The translations under genes and the position numbers were made by a program. From an uncultured Clostridia bacterium (GTDB lineage: Bacteria; Bacillota; Clostridia; HGM11514): a DNA stretch of 64,000 bases. The notes beneath the pieces are model-generated. The model was given only the letters and a program-made list of their open reading frames with translations. It made no database searches and had not been told where the DNA came from. The stretch is taken from contig CAKSKB010000013.1 in NCBI GenBank assembly GCA_934464705.1, positions 14,469-78,468 on the forward strand. The letters are read 5' to 3'. Numbering within the stretch: the stretch's first letter is position 1; every line of letters starts with the position of its first letter. Shown in pieces: positions 54,816 through 62,569 of the stretch.

Positions 54816-54931
54816 GTGATAATAATGGTTGCTTTAGACCTAAAGATTATGTAACAAAGGAAGAAGTAGTAGATGTTATTTTAAGTGTTGATGGTTTTTC
54901 TCAAAATGTGAGCAACAAACTTAAAGTTTAG
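54815..54931 (+). pseudogene. Short relic with an SLH-like motif
   Basis: A 38-codon open stretch without a start reads GDNNGCFRPKDYVTKEEVVD and ends at a stop inside a terminator. The F-R-P-x-D-x-V-T-x-E-E pattern resembles an S-layer-homology repeat. It could be the eroded end of an earlier cassette gene. The assignment rests on one motif only. Confidence 0.35.
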
Positions 54932-54960
54932 GTGCCGGTTTTGCCGGCACCATTATTTTT
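54931..54960 (+). terminator. Intrinsic terminator ahead of repeat R2
   Basis: GGTGCCGG/CCGGCACC with loop TTTTG, followed by ATTATTTTT. It replaces the AACGCATTACA hairpin found in R1, R3 and R4. Confidence 0.88.
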
Positions 54961-55140
54961 GGAAAAATACAGGAAAAATTACAAAAGACTATTGACATAT
55001 GTTGAAAAATATGATAATATGTAGGCATAAAAGTTAATGATTTGTCAAATATGCTCAAAAGTATTTCCTTGACGGCGGTGATTCCGGTGGGTAATATTGC
55101 ATAGTTTGTTTTCGGTGTTGGGGAACACATGAGGGGAAAT
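54958..55140 (+). repeat. Repeat unit R2: promoter and leader
   Basis: Nearly identical to R1 from the TTGGAAA block through the leader. TTGACA is at 54992-54997, the inner TTGACG-17-TAATAT pair is kept, and the GTGTTGGGGAACAC hairpin with GAGGGG follows. It drives the 55200 gene. Confidence 0.85.
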
Positions 55141-55199
55141 GTGCTTATGCCATTGTATGAAAGAGCTGATACAAGTAATAAGTTTTGAGGTATTCTGCT

Positions 55200-55586
55200 A
55201 TGAAAAGTGTGAGTATAAAAAAAGTTATACTTATTATTCTTTTTTTATTAGTAATATATTGGCTGTTATGTTTAGCAAAATGTGAAATGCTAACAAACTT
55301 ATATCAAGGCTATTTTAGAGAGGCATATATCTCAAAGAATATTTCTGATAATATTGCCTCTATAAAAGTGTTGAAGTATTCAGATTATAATGCTAAAGTG
55401 TACATTATAAATAAGGATCAAAAAGGCTATTCAATGGGGAATGTATTTACTTTTAAACGGCCTAACGATAAATGGATATATGATTCATGGTCGCGCACGG
55501 TTTGGTCAAAAAATGGAAATGCGGAAGGCTTTGTATGGCCATATATATGGCATTATTTTTATCCATTGATTAGCACGAGTTATTAA
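55200..55586 (+). CDS. Small membrane-anchored protein, candidate immunity gene
   Basis: 128 aa with one N-terminal membrane segment (about 8-27) and a short soluble domain rich in aromatic residues (NDKWIYDSWSRTVW, GFVWPYIWHYFYP). The NDKWIYDxW ending resembles the NNKWYVYD ending of the 59939 protein, suggesting a shared fold. No toxin precedes it, so it would be an orphan immunity gene. The ATG at 55200 follows GAGG; a TTG at 55185 is less likely. It is transcribed from R2. Confidence 0.7.
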   Translation: MKSVSIKKVILIILFLLVIYWLLCLAKCEMLTNLYQGYFREAYISKNISDNIASIKVLKYSDYNAKVYIINKDQKGYSMGNVFTFKRPNDKWIYDSWSRTVWSKNGNAEGFVWPYIWHYFYPLISTSY

Positions 55587-55679
55587 AAATATAAAATTTA
55601 GTATTTTGTTCCTTTTATTTGCGAGCAGACCGGAATAAATAACATTCGGTATTGCGGTAAATAATGTGATTTTGCTATA

Positions 55680-56336
55680 ATGAAAGACACAATGATTTAT
55701 AATATACTGGACTCAATATCTCAAAAATCTTGCATAGATGAAAAAGATATCAAAACACTAATAGGACTGTTAAAAACTAATAATTCAGAAATTAAGTCAT
55801 ATATTGCAGAATTGCTTGTAATGGCTTCGGGCGAAGATGCTGAAATAGCATTAATCAATTTATGCAAAGATGAAGATGAATTAGTAAGAGTTAATGCTTG
55901 TGACTCGCTATCTGTTTTTTCAACAAGTGCGTCTTATGAGCAATTGCTTAAATCTGCATTGAATGATCCAAGTATATTGGTAAGAACATATGCTGTATTA
56001 TCGTTAGCAGATATTGCAGGGACTCCGTTGATAGATATAGGCAAACTTAAAAAAACCCTTATTAAGCTTTCAAAAGAAAAGTATTTGTCACTTTCATCGG
56101 CTTGTTTCAGAGGATTATATATTTTAGGTGATAAAATTTATCTTGAAAATTTGCTTGCCTTATTTAAACTAGGAAATTATCGGGAAAAATGCATGATTGT
56201 TAATATGTTATACGATATATTGGATGATGACAATCGAAGCTTTATTATTTCAAGATTATTGGAGTTTAGGAATGGCGAAACAAGCAATGCTGTAATATCA
56301 AATATTAATAATTTGTTATCTTCGCATATATATTAG
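55680..56336 (+). CDS. HEAT-repeat protein, candidate cytosolic immunity gene
   Basis: 218 aa, all helical, with about five HEAT-like units (IKSYIAELLVMASGED, LVRVNACDSLSVFS, LVRTYAVLSLADIAG, LSSACFRGLYILGD). There is no signal or membrane segment, unlike its neighbours. HEAT-repeat proteins often occur as immunity partners in Rhs loci. The ATG at 55680 lacks a good ribosome site; an ATG at 55692 is an alternative. It lies 93 bp after the previous gene. Confidence 0.75.
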   Translation: MKDTMIYNILDSISQKSCIDEKDIKTLIGLLKTNNSEIKSYIAELLVMASGEDAEIALINLCKDEDELVRVNACDSLSVFSTSASYEQLLKSALNDPSILVRTYAVLSLADIAGTPLIDIGKLKKTLIKLSKEKYLSLSSACFRGLYILGDKIYLENLLALFKLGNYREKCMIVNMLYDILDDDNRSFIISRLLEFRNGETSNAVISNINNLLSSHIY

Positions 56337-56435
56337 TAGATTCTTATTAATTATAAATAAAATGTTTTATTTAATTATTATAAAACTATATGGGAAGAGC
56401 ATTTGGATTTATTGTTAATAAAAGGAGATGATGTT

Positions 56436-56957
56436 GTGAGAAAGTTCTTGCCTTTTATATCAATTTTGTTTTTAATAATATCAGGTTCAGTGTGCGCAAA
56501 CTCTTTATATCAGTCTATAACAGCAGAAAAAGCTTGGTTTAATCTGTATATAAACGGTGAGAAAGTACGGAAAAATATTAACTGGCTTTTGGTAAATAAC
56601 AAAGCATATCTTCCTGTAAGGGAAGTTGAAAATTTATTCAATTTTTCTGTGGATTGGGATAATGGTAATGATCTCGGCGATTCGGTTGATTCGATTAAAA
56701 TAGAAACCGAAGAGACTATACCTCCGCAGTATAATTACAGATTAAGTAAGGAAGCTGCAGAAAAACTCGCTGATATAATATTTAAAGAGGCTTATAGCGA
56801 AGAGTTTATTAACGAAACAAAACTTATTGAAGGAGAAGAAACTGATACAGAATATGTTTTTTGCAGAGTGATGAAAATTCCTACTTGTGGCGGAGGTGCA
56901 ACAATCGTTATCAGTAAACAGGACGGCAGGATTATTGATATCAGAGGCGAAGAATAA
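56436..56957 (+). CDS. Secreted stalk-domain protein with NTF2-fold immunity-like domain
   Basis: 173 aa. A signal peptide (about 1-22, VCA/NS) precedes a copper-amine-oxidase-N ('stalk') unit (NNKAYLPVREVENLF, then FSVDW). The C-terminal domain (about 95-173) has the KEAAEKLADIIFKEAYSEE and GGGATIVISKQDGRIIDI pattern of NTF2-fold immunity proteins. The GTG at 56436 is used because AAAGGAG lies 7 nt upstream; the open extension to 56403 has no site. An exported immunity domain would intercept toxin outside the membrane. Confidence 0.78.
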   Translation: MRKFLPFISILFLIISGSVCANSLYQSITAEKAWFNLYINGEKVRKNINWLLVNNKAYLPVREVENLFNFSVDWDNGNDLGDSVDSIKIETEETIPPQYNYRLSKEAAEKLADIIFKEAYSEEFINETKLIEGEETDTEYVFCRVMKIPTCGGGATIVISKQDGRIIDIRGEE

Positions 56958-56973
56958 ACTTGTTTTTATCTGT

Positions 56974-57087
56974 GAAAAGATAGCTTTGCGTATGACGACT
57001 GATTAAAACCGTATAGTGATTTTATGAATGGGATATCTAACGATAGCACCGGAATGCATTTTGTTGGAGCGTTAAGAGCAAATTAAA
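56974..57087 (+). pseudogene. Relic of an rhs segment and a lost toxin tip
   Basis: Bases 56974-57000 match the rhs stretch encoding EKDSFAYDD (50,599 onward) apart from a one-base deletion. About 30 bp later an open stretch reads FMNGISNDSTGMHFVGALRAN and stops, which looks like the tail of a toxin domain. Together they are what remains of a third Rhs-tip module after near-complete deletion. Confidence 0.65.
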
Positions 57088-57105
57088 TATAATAAAGGGG
57101 TCTTT

Positions 57106-58056
57106 ATGAAAATACTAATTTCTGTACTGATATCTTTTACATTGTTTTTTAATACTTTAATTGGTTATGCTGATGATGGTACAGACATTGCAATTTATTT
57201 AATTGACAATAATTTATTTGATGAATTTTTATCAAATCCATCCACTGATATTTTGCAAGAGTTTTCGCACAAAAAGGCTATATGTGCAATAAATAAAACT
57301 TATAATAGCGATATTGATATCACATATGTAAAAAATGGCAGCGAGGATCACTATAGTGTAAAAAGCGGTGTTGGTAGAGTTGGTAATCCATCAATTGTGA
57401 TTGATTTTGAACTGATTGAAGCTTTCGGAACAATAGCAAATATTGAAAAAATTCTTTCGGATAATGAGATTAACTGTAATGTTAATGATTATATTCTGTT
57501 TGCTCCCGACAGTTCTAATCTTTCAGATGTCCCACTAACATTATTTGCGGAAACAACTGTAGGTAATTATTTTATTACCAGAAAAGATATGATTTCATAT
57601 TCCGATGAAAAAGGTTATGAAACTTTCGTTGAAACAAAAGTGTATTCGCAAGAGGATTATTGCAATAAATTCAGAATAAAGAACGGCAAGATTGAATTTG
57701 ACGGCAGGGTTATTTCTGATAATGCCACTTTCAGAAATACCGTAGTTCATATGCCGTTCAGAATAGTTGCAGAAAGTATTGGATGCGATGTTTCGTGGGA
57801 TGATTCCAGAAAAGCTGCGATTTTTTCTAAGGACAATGAATCGTTTTTCCTGAGAACGGATAATTATTATGCAGTTGTCAAAGCAGAAGATGTTGATGTA
57901 AAAAGGAGTTTTCCGCCGGGTGGAACAATGCCTTATGTTCAAATAGTTGATGGCAGCATTATGATTGATGATGTTGTTATGAATGAGGTTTTAACTTTCA
58001 TCGGTGCATCAATGAAAATTGATTATGATAATTTTACTATTAAAATAACACAATAA
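57106..58056 (+). CDS. Secreted stalk-domain protein, function unknown
   Basis: 316 aa. A signal peptide (about 1-22, GYA/DD) is followed by an uncharacterised domain of about 170 residues and a C-terminal copper-amine-oxidase-N unit (VVHMPFRIVAESIGCDVSWD). Ribosome site AAAGGGG. It follows directly on the toxin-tip relic (57,087), the usual place for that tip's immunity gene, so it is plausibly the surviving partner of the lost toxin. It is followed by repeat R3. Confidence 0.72.
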   Translation: MKILISVLISFTLFFNTLIGYADDGTDIAIYLIDNNLFDEFLSNPSTDILQEFSHKKAICAINKTYNSDIDITYVKNGSEDHYSVKSGVGRVGNPSIVIDFELIEAFGTIANIEKILSDNEINCNVNDYILFAPDSSNLSDVPLTLFAETTVGNYFITRKDMISYSDEKGYETFVETKVYSQEDYCNKFRIKNGKIEFDGRVISDNATFRNTVVHMPFRIVAESIGCDVSWDDSRKAAIFSKDNESFFLRTDNYYAVVKAEDVDVKRSFPPGGTMPYVQIVDGSIMIDDVVMNEVLTFIGASMKIDYDNFTIKITQ

Positions 58057-58110
58057 ATATATTTATTTGTTATTAAAACTGTCTTTGTTTTAACTTACTT
58101 TAAATTTTAG

Positions 58111-58250
58111 AACGCATTACATTAATTTGTAGTGCGTTTCTTTTTTGGAAAAATACAGAAAAAATTACAAAAAACTATTGACATATGTTGAAAAACATGA
58201 TAATATATAGGCGTAAAAGCTGATGATTTGTTAAATGTGCTCAAAATGTT
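58111..58250 (+). repeat. Repeat unit R3: terminator, promoter and shortened leader
   Basis: Same AACGCATTACA/TGTAGTGCGTT terminator as R1, TTGACA at 58178-58183, and the same first 35 nt of leader. After GCTCAAAA the sequence diverges and the inner promoter-like pair is lost. It precedes the 58322 gene. Confidence 0.82.
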
Positions 58251-58321
58251 CGTTTGATAATTAATGTTTTTGACTGAGTAAAAATGATAAGCTATTTTAA
58301 ATGATTTATGAGGTGAATTGG

Positions 58322-58813
58322 ATGAAAAAAACGATTTTTCTTTTTTTGTTAATTCTAATAATGAATTCAAATGTTTTTTGTGCATTTGCAGAAAATGATA
58401 CTGCTGATAGCTGGATACTTTGTGTTGATGGTAAAACAATCGAATCAGAAAATACGGTTAGATATACAGATAATCAGGTATTATTTCCTTTAAGAACAAT
58501 CTATGAAGCTTTGGGAGCTGATATAGTTTGGTATGATGAACTGCATGAGATGGCAATAAATTACGATGGAACAACTTATATGGCATATATGTCTTTCGTA
58601 AGTAATGATAATATTCCAATAATTCGCTTTAGGTACTTGGAGAATGGTAATGACTTGCTTTTAATATCTCCCTTGTCAAGATATTGCCGTTACTGCAATA
58701 TCAATGGGTCTATATTTATTTATGAAGATTCGGGACGGGTGCTTTTTGAGAAAATGGGTTGTAATGTTGAAATTGATCAGCAGAATCATATTTTGAAAAT
58801 TGATAGAATTTAA
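58322..58813 (+). CDS. Secreted stalk-domain protein (tandem paralog 1)
   Basis: 163 aa: signal peptide (about 1-23, AFA/EN), a copper-amine-oxidase-N unit (VLFPLRTIYEALGADIVWYD) and a second beta-rich half ending MGCNVEIDQQNHILKI. The ATG at 58322 follows GAGGTGAATTG. It is the first gene after R3 and has a close paralog next to it. The fold suggests a surface-binding decoy or immunity protein, but there is no direct evidence of function. Confidence 0.75.
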   Translation: MKKTIFLFLLILIMNSNVFCAFAENDTADSWILCVDGKTIESENTVRYTDNQVLFPLRTIYEALGADIVWYDELHEMAINYDGTTYMAYMSFVSNDNIPIIRFRYLENGNDLLLISPLSRYCRYCNINGSIFIYEDSGRVLFEKMGCNVEIDQQNHILKIDRI

Positions 58814-58838
58814 CCAATTTTGATAGAGGTTTGATAAA

Positions 58839-59327
58839 ATGAAAAAAATTATTTTGCTTTTCATAATAGTTGTGATATTTGGTTTTAATATGTGCAGTGT
58901 TTTTGCAGAAAATATTGCTGCCGAAAACGGTGCGCTTTATGTGAATGAAAAACCTGTTGAAACAGAAAATACTGTAAAATTTATGGAAGGTCAGGCGCTT
59001 TTTCCGTTAAGAACAATTTATGAAGCCTTAGGAGCACAAATTAACTGGTATGACGAGATTAGAGAAATGGCAATACATTACAATGGCGATGTTTATATAG
59101 GTTATTTTGCTTCAATTAATCCAGACCGAACACCGGTTATTTGTGTAAGAGATAGACAAACCGGCAAGGAATTGTTGCTTGCATCTATGACATATTTTGG
59201 CGGCATTTATACAATTAATAATTCGGTATATTTATATGAAGAGGCAGGGAAATTACTTTTTGAACAAATGAATTGTACTGTCAATATTGATAAGGAGAAG
59301 CACATTTTGAGAATTAATAAAAACTAG
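58839..59327 (+). CDS. Secreted stalk-domain protein (tandem paralog 2)
   Basis: 162 aa, colinear with the preceding protein: signal peptide (VFA/EN), ALFPLRTIYEALGAQINWYD, and ending MNCTVNIDKEKHILRI. The two share the core motif and length but have clearly diverged, especially in the middle (about 85-130), as expected for immunity paralogs tracking different toxins. It lies 25 bp downstream with a GAGG site. Confidence 0.75.
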   Translation: MKKIILLFIIVVIFGFNMCSVFAENIAAENGALYVNEKPVETENTVKFMEGQALFPLRTIYEALGAQINWYDEIREMAIHYNGDVYIGYFASINPDRTPVICVRDRQTGKELLLASMTYFGGIYTINNSVYLYEEAGKLLFEQMNCTVNIDKEKHILRINKN

Positions 59328-59396
59328 CTTTAAATCGATTAATTATTTGTGAATTTTCAGCTCGTCGAAGATGGTTTGAATAATGGAGTGTTTAAA

Positions 59397-59861
59397 ATGA
59401 AAAAGCGTTATTGCATTTTGATTGTACTCATCATTATATTTTCAGCCTGCTCTGACCAATATGAAAATTGGAACAGTGTAGAAATAGCAGATGTTGGTTC
59501 ATTTAAAATACCTCCGGATATGTCATATGAAAAAAGTGGTGAAACTATATATTTAAAAGACATTGATGGTAATATTTGTATGGTTGGTGTAGTCGGAGAA
59601 GGTGAAATTAAATCTAAGTTATCTGATGCTTTTGGCGAAGAAATGATATATCAAGATCTTGTGTCAAGTGAAGTGTTTTCCAACAGTGCAATTGTTGGAA
59701 GATGTGAATATGAAATATCTGATATTGATAGAGAACTTGTTTTTTTGGAATTATATTCTTCTGACGAAAGATTATATTTAGTTACCAAATACGATATGAT
59801 TGATTATAACTTGGTATCTCAAATAGGTAAATCGTTTGTTATGGTTACCAATGAGGAATGA
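59397..59861 (+). CDS. Lipoprotein of unknown function, candidate immunity gene
   Basis: 154 aa with a lipobox (IIFSAC, Cys about residue 19) after a hydrophobic signal, then a beta-rich domain (VGSFKIPPDMSYEKSGE, YLKDIDGNICMVGVVGEG). The ATG at 59397 has GGAG eight nt upstream; the open frame to 59349 lacks a site. A membrane-tethered exported domain suits periphery immunity. It overlaps the upstream in-frame extension of the next gene by 4 bp. Confidence 0.7.
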   Translation: MKKRYCILIVLIIIFSACSDQYENWNSVEIADVGSFKIPPDMSYEKSGETIYLKDIDGNICMVGVVGEGEIKSKLSDAFGEEMIYQDLVSSEVFSNSAIVGRCEYEISDIDRELVFLELYSSDERLYLVTKYDMIDYNLVSQIGKSFVMVTNEE

Positions 59862-59938
59862 AAAGCCTGTTTTTGATAAACGGAAAGATATCCTGGTTTG
59901 TATTATCAGAATTAAAGATGATTCTGGGGGGATTAAAG

Positions 59939-60313
59939 TTGAAAAGAAAAAAGATACTTATTATTATCTGCATATCTTTGCTTGTATACTACACAGTTGC
60001 TTTTTTTAATACTGACGAGGTGCTTAATGATTTCAAAAAATGTATTACATACCAGACATCTGCTGATTCTGCTTTGGATAAGTATCTGGGAGCATATAAT
60101 TACAATGATACTGTTTCTAATGCAAAAATCAGTATATCAAGAAGACTTGTTCTCCATAATTTTCACAAGGGTTTAATGTATGTGAATTATACTTATTATT
60201 TGTATAATTCAAGCGGGAAAGAAATAGGCGGTTCTTACAATGTTAATTCTTTGTGGTTTATTAAAAAAAGAAATAACAAATGGTATGTTTATGATATAAA
60301 AGAACGGCCATAG
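59939..60313 (+). CDS. Small membrane-anchored protein, candidate immunity gene
   Basis: 124 aa with one N-terminal membrane segment (about 5-22) and a compact domain ending YYLYNSSGKEIGGSYNVNS and KRNNKWYVYD. The TTG at 59939 has CTGGGGGG 7-8 nt upstream. A decayed copy of this gene lies at 52585-52716, and the 55200 protein has a similar ending, so this is a small family that has multiplied and decayed within the locus. Confidence 0.72.
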   Translation: MKRKKILIIICISLLVYYTVAFFNTDEVLNDFKKCITYQTSADSALDKYLGAYNYNDTVSNAKISISRRLVLHNFHKGLMYVNYTYYLYNSSGKEIGGSYNVNSLWFIKKRNNKWYVYDIKERP

Positions 60314-60398
60314 TTTCAATTGTTTTGACCGTACTGCAGGTACAATCGGTTATGAATCTGTGGGCTGCTACTAAAATATATGGTAGGTAAGTTTGTAA

Positions 60399-60827
60399 AT
60401 GAAAAAATATTATATATTGTTTATCGTTCTTCTTATAGGATTTATCCTTTTGAAATCTGATTCATATTTTTATCCAAAAACTATTTCTTCTGCAAGAGCA
60501 GAAGAAATATCGGATAAGTATCAGACACTTATATGTAGTAATATGCAGGCAACTAACTGCAATTGGAAAATAATTCGCGCTTGTAATATACAGACTACAA
60601 ATAATGATATAAAAATATCATTTTCCAAATTGCCTTTTTTCTTGGATAAGCCATATTTTGTTCATAATAATTTTCTTTTTCAAGGTTTTTATTCAAGAAT
60701 TACGAATACATTTTATATATTAAATTGGTATATTATAGATGAACCTGTTAGTGTATTCGATATAAAGAACGACTTGTGCTTATACGATTTTGATGGGGGT
60801 GAGCTTGATAAAAGCATTAAAAAGTAA
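60399..60827 (+). CDS. Small membrane-anchored protein, unknown
   Basis: 142 aa with an N-terminal membrane segment (about 4-20) and a soluble part with two cysteines (LICSNMQATNC) and aromatic-rich strands. No family is recognised. The ribosome site is weak (GGTAGG). Its 3' end overlaps the next gene by 23 bp. It probably belongs to the R3-driven transcript. Confidence 0.62.
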   Translation: MKKYYILFIVLLIGFILLKSDSYFYPKTISSARAEEISDKYQTLICSNMQATNCNWKIIRACNIQTTNNDIKISFSKLPFFLDKPYFVHNNFLFQGFYSRITNTFYILNWYIIDEPVSVFDIKNDLCLYDFDGGELDKSIKK

Positions 60828-61149
60828 TTGGTGTTATAAAATCATACATTTCTTGGCTTTGGCATATCTTATTACTAATACTGTGTACAATATATATTTG
60901 TTGTTTAGATATCCAAGTTTTGATGTGTGGTTAATTCCGAAAAAAATGTATTTGTTATATGCACCGTTTAATATTCCGTATTTGATATATGTACTTTTTG
61001 TTGCTGTGATTAAATGGGTTGTGAATTTCGTGCATTCAGTAACTGTTGGAAGAAAACTTAATTTCTTAGCAACTATAAATACATATACATTTATAGCTTT
61101 GGTTTTGTATACATTTATTATAGATTTTATTGCTTTACTTATACGATGA
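60805..61149 (+). CDS. Small integral membrane protein, unknown
   Basis: 114 aa with three hydrophobic segments (about 15-35, 45-70, 90-112) and little else. The TTG at 60805 has GGGGGTGAG just upstream; a GTG at 60799 is also possible. It overlaps the preceding gene. Polytopic immunity proteins are known for pore-forming and membrane-active toxins; nothing more can be said here. Confidence 0.62.
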   Translation: MIKALKSNWCYKIIHFLALAYLITNTVYNIYLLFRYPSFDVWLIPKKMYLLYAPFNIPYLIYVLFVAVIKWVVNFVHSVTVGRKLNFLATINTYTFIALVLYTFIIDFIALLIR

Positions 61150-61482
61150 ATTTAAATGATGTTTTGGGCTGAACTCAATGTATATATTGTTATTATTTGA
61201 AAATGTTTTACGGTTCCTTCATATTCATAAACGCATTACATTAATTTGTAGTGCGTTTCTTTTTTTGGAAAAATACAGAAAAAATTGCAGAAACTATTGA
61301 CACATGTTGAAAAATATGATAATATATAGGCGAATAAACGGATTTTTTTATTAAAATTGTTCAAAATGCTTTTTGGCGCAACAGATTACGCTTAACAGCA
61401 TTATATAATTTGTTTTCGATGTTGGGTAATACATTTGAATGAGTCCGTGGCTTTATAGACTTTCTATAAATGGTGATTAATT
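61150..61482. other. Intergenic stretch holding repeat R4
   Basis: About 330 bp with no gene. It consists of 80 bp of AT-rich sequence, repeat unit R4 (61230-61445) and a short spacer before the next start. Confidence 0.7.
61230..61445 (+). repeat. Repeat unit R4: terminator, promoter and divergent leader
   Basis: The terminator AACGCATTACA/TGTAGTGCGTT is unchanged, TTGACA is at 61297-61302, and the promoter spacer differs from R1 by one base. The leader has diverged but keeps TTGTTTTCGATGTTGGGTAA near its end, matching the GTGTTGGGGAACAC hairpin region of R1 and R2. Confidence 0.8.
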
Positions 61483-62046
61483 ATGAATAAAAAGAAAATT
61501 ATTATTGTAATTTCTTTAGTTTTTGCTGTGACAATTTGTGCGGTTACAATAAAATTATATTATGGGTTAAATACCTACTCTAAAGATAATTTTACTAATC
61601 TAATTTTTGATAAAATTGACGGTGAATTAGAAAAAGAAAGATTTTTGGATGTTGGTTATTATGAACTTTCAGATTTGGGTAACGGTGTTTTTAAAATAAC
61701 TCATTTTCTTCAAAAAAACAGACTTGAAATGCTCGCAGATGATACACATATAGTGCTTTTTGAGGATGTTAAGGGATATACTGAAAAAAATGAAAAATTG
61801 TATCTTGTATCGGATGAAGGCATAGCATCTATTTCAAAGAATGATATATTGAAAATATATATTTTCGATAACCAATCCGATAGTTATACGCCATTTACAA
61901 CAAATAACGAGTATGGCACATTTTATTACAATAAGTATTATAAAGACGACCAAATAAAAAGGTTATGTGAGTTTGATGAATTCTCAAAAAAGGAAAGGAG
62001 TGTTTTGAAGCGCTTGTTGAATAAGTATAATATCGAGTTGAAATAA
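61483..62046 (+). CDS. Membrane-anchored protein, candidate immunity gene
   Basis: 187 aa with an N-terminal membrane segment (about 5-25) and a soluble domain (FLDVGYYELSDLGNGVFKI, GTFYYNKYYKDDQIKRLCEF) ending in a basic helix (KKERSVLKRLLNKY). No family is recognised. The ribosome site is weak (GGTGATTA). It is the first gene of the R4 transcript. Confidence 0.65.
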   Translation: MNKKKIIIVISLVFAVTICAVTIKLYYGLNTYSKDNFTNLIFDKIDGELEKERFLDVGYYELSDLGNGVFKITHFLQKNRLEMLADDTHIVLFEDVKGYTEKNEKLYLVSDEGIASISKNDILKIYIFDNQSDSYTPFTTNNEYGTFYYNKYYKDDQIKRLCEFDEFSKKERSVLKRLLNKYNIELK

Positions 62047-62097
62047 ATTCGCTCTATTTAGCTGACGGAAAAAATACATTGGATAAGGGGGATTTCT

Positions 62098-62544
62098 ATG
62101 AAAAAAATTGTGACTATTGTTTTAACAATATTGTGTATAGCGCAAAGTTTTACAATTGCTATGATACTCAAAATAGATAGAAATCAGCAAGTAATTTATC
62201 AGGAAAAGACCAATGATGATATATATTGCGTATCTCTCATAAATCTTATTGCCTCTCCGGAGAAGTTTGACGGCAAAAGAGTGAGGGTAGATGGGGTATC
62301 TTGTTTGAATTATGAGGGGGAAGCGCTGTATCTGTCAGAATATGATTATATACATGTTTTCACTAAAAATTCAATAAGAATGCAAATTGATGATTCGTTG
62401 TCTGTTGATAAAGATACGAATGGTAAAGCTGTAATTGTAGAAGGTGTATTCCGTAAAATAAAGGAAGGAACTATTGAACTGCATTCCGGTTATCTGGACG
62501 ACATATCCAGATATGAATTAATTAATTTGCAAAATTGCGATTGA
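62098..62544 (+). CDS. Membrane-anchored OB-fold-like protein, candidate immunity gene
   Basis: 148 aa. An N-terminal membrane segment (about 4-22) is followed by a domain with the pattern VSLINLIASPEKFDGKRVRV, NYEGEALYLSEYDY, KAVIVEGVF and ELHSGYL. I recognise this layout from small proteins common in Rhs and other polymorphic toxin loci of Firmicutes and Bacteroidetes; it looks like an OB-type barrel. Ribosome site AAGGGGG. Confidence 0.68.
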   Translation: MKKIVTIVLTILCIAQSFTIAMILKIDRNQQVIYQEKTNDDIYCVSLINLIASPEKFDGKRVRVDGVSCLNYEGEALYLSEYDYIHVFTKNSIRMQIDDSLSVDKDTNGKAVIVEGVFRKIKEGTIELHSGYLDDISRYELINLQNCD

Positions 62545-62569
62545 TATTGATTTTATGGAGGTGCCGAAT

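Noticed and set aside
55660..55690. TATAAT near 55673 as promoter for the HEAT-repeat gene
   Set aside because: The hexamer overlaps the start codon, so a transcript from it would begin inside the gene; readthrough from R2 is more likely.
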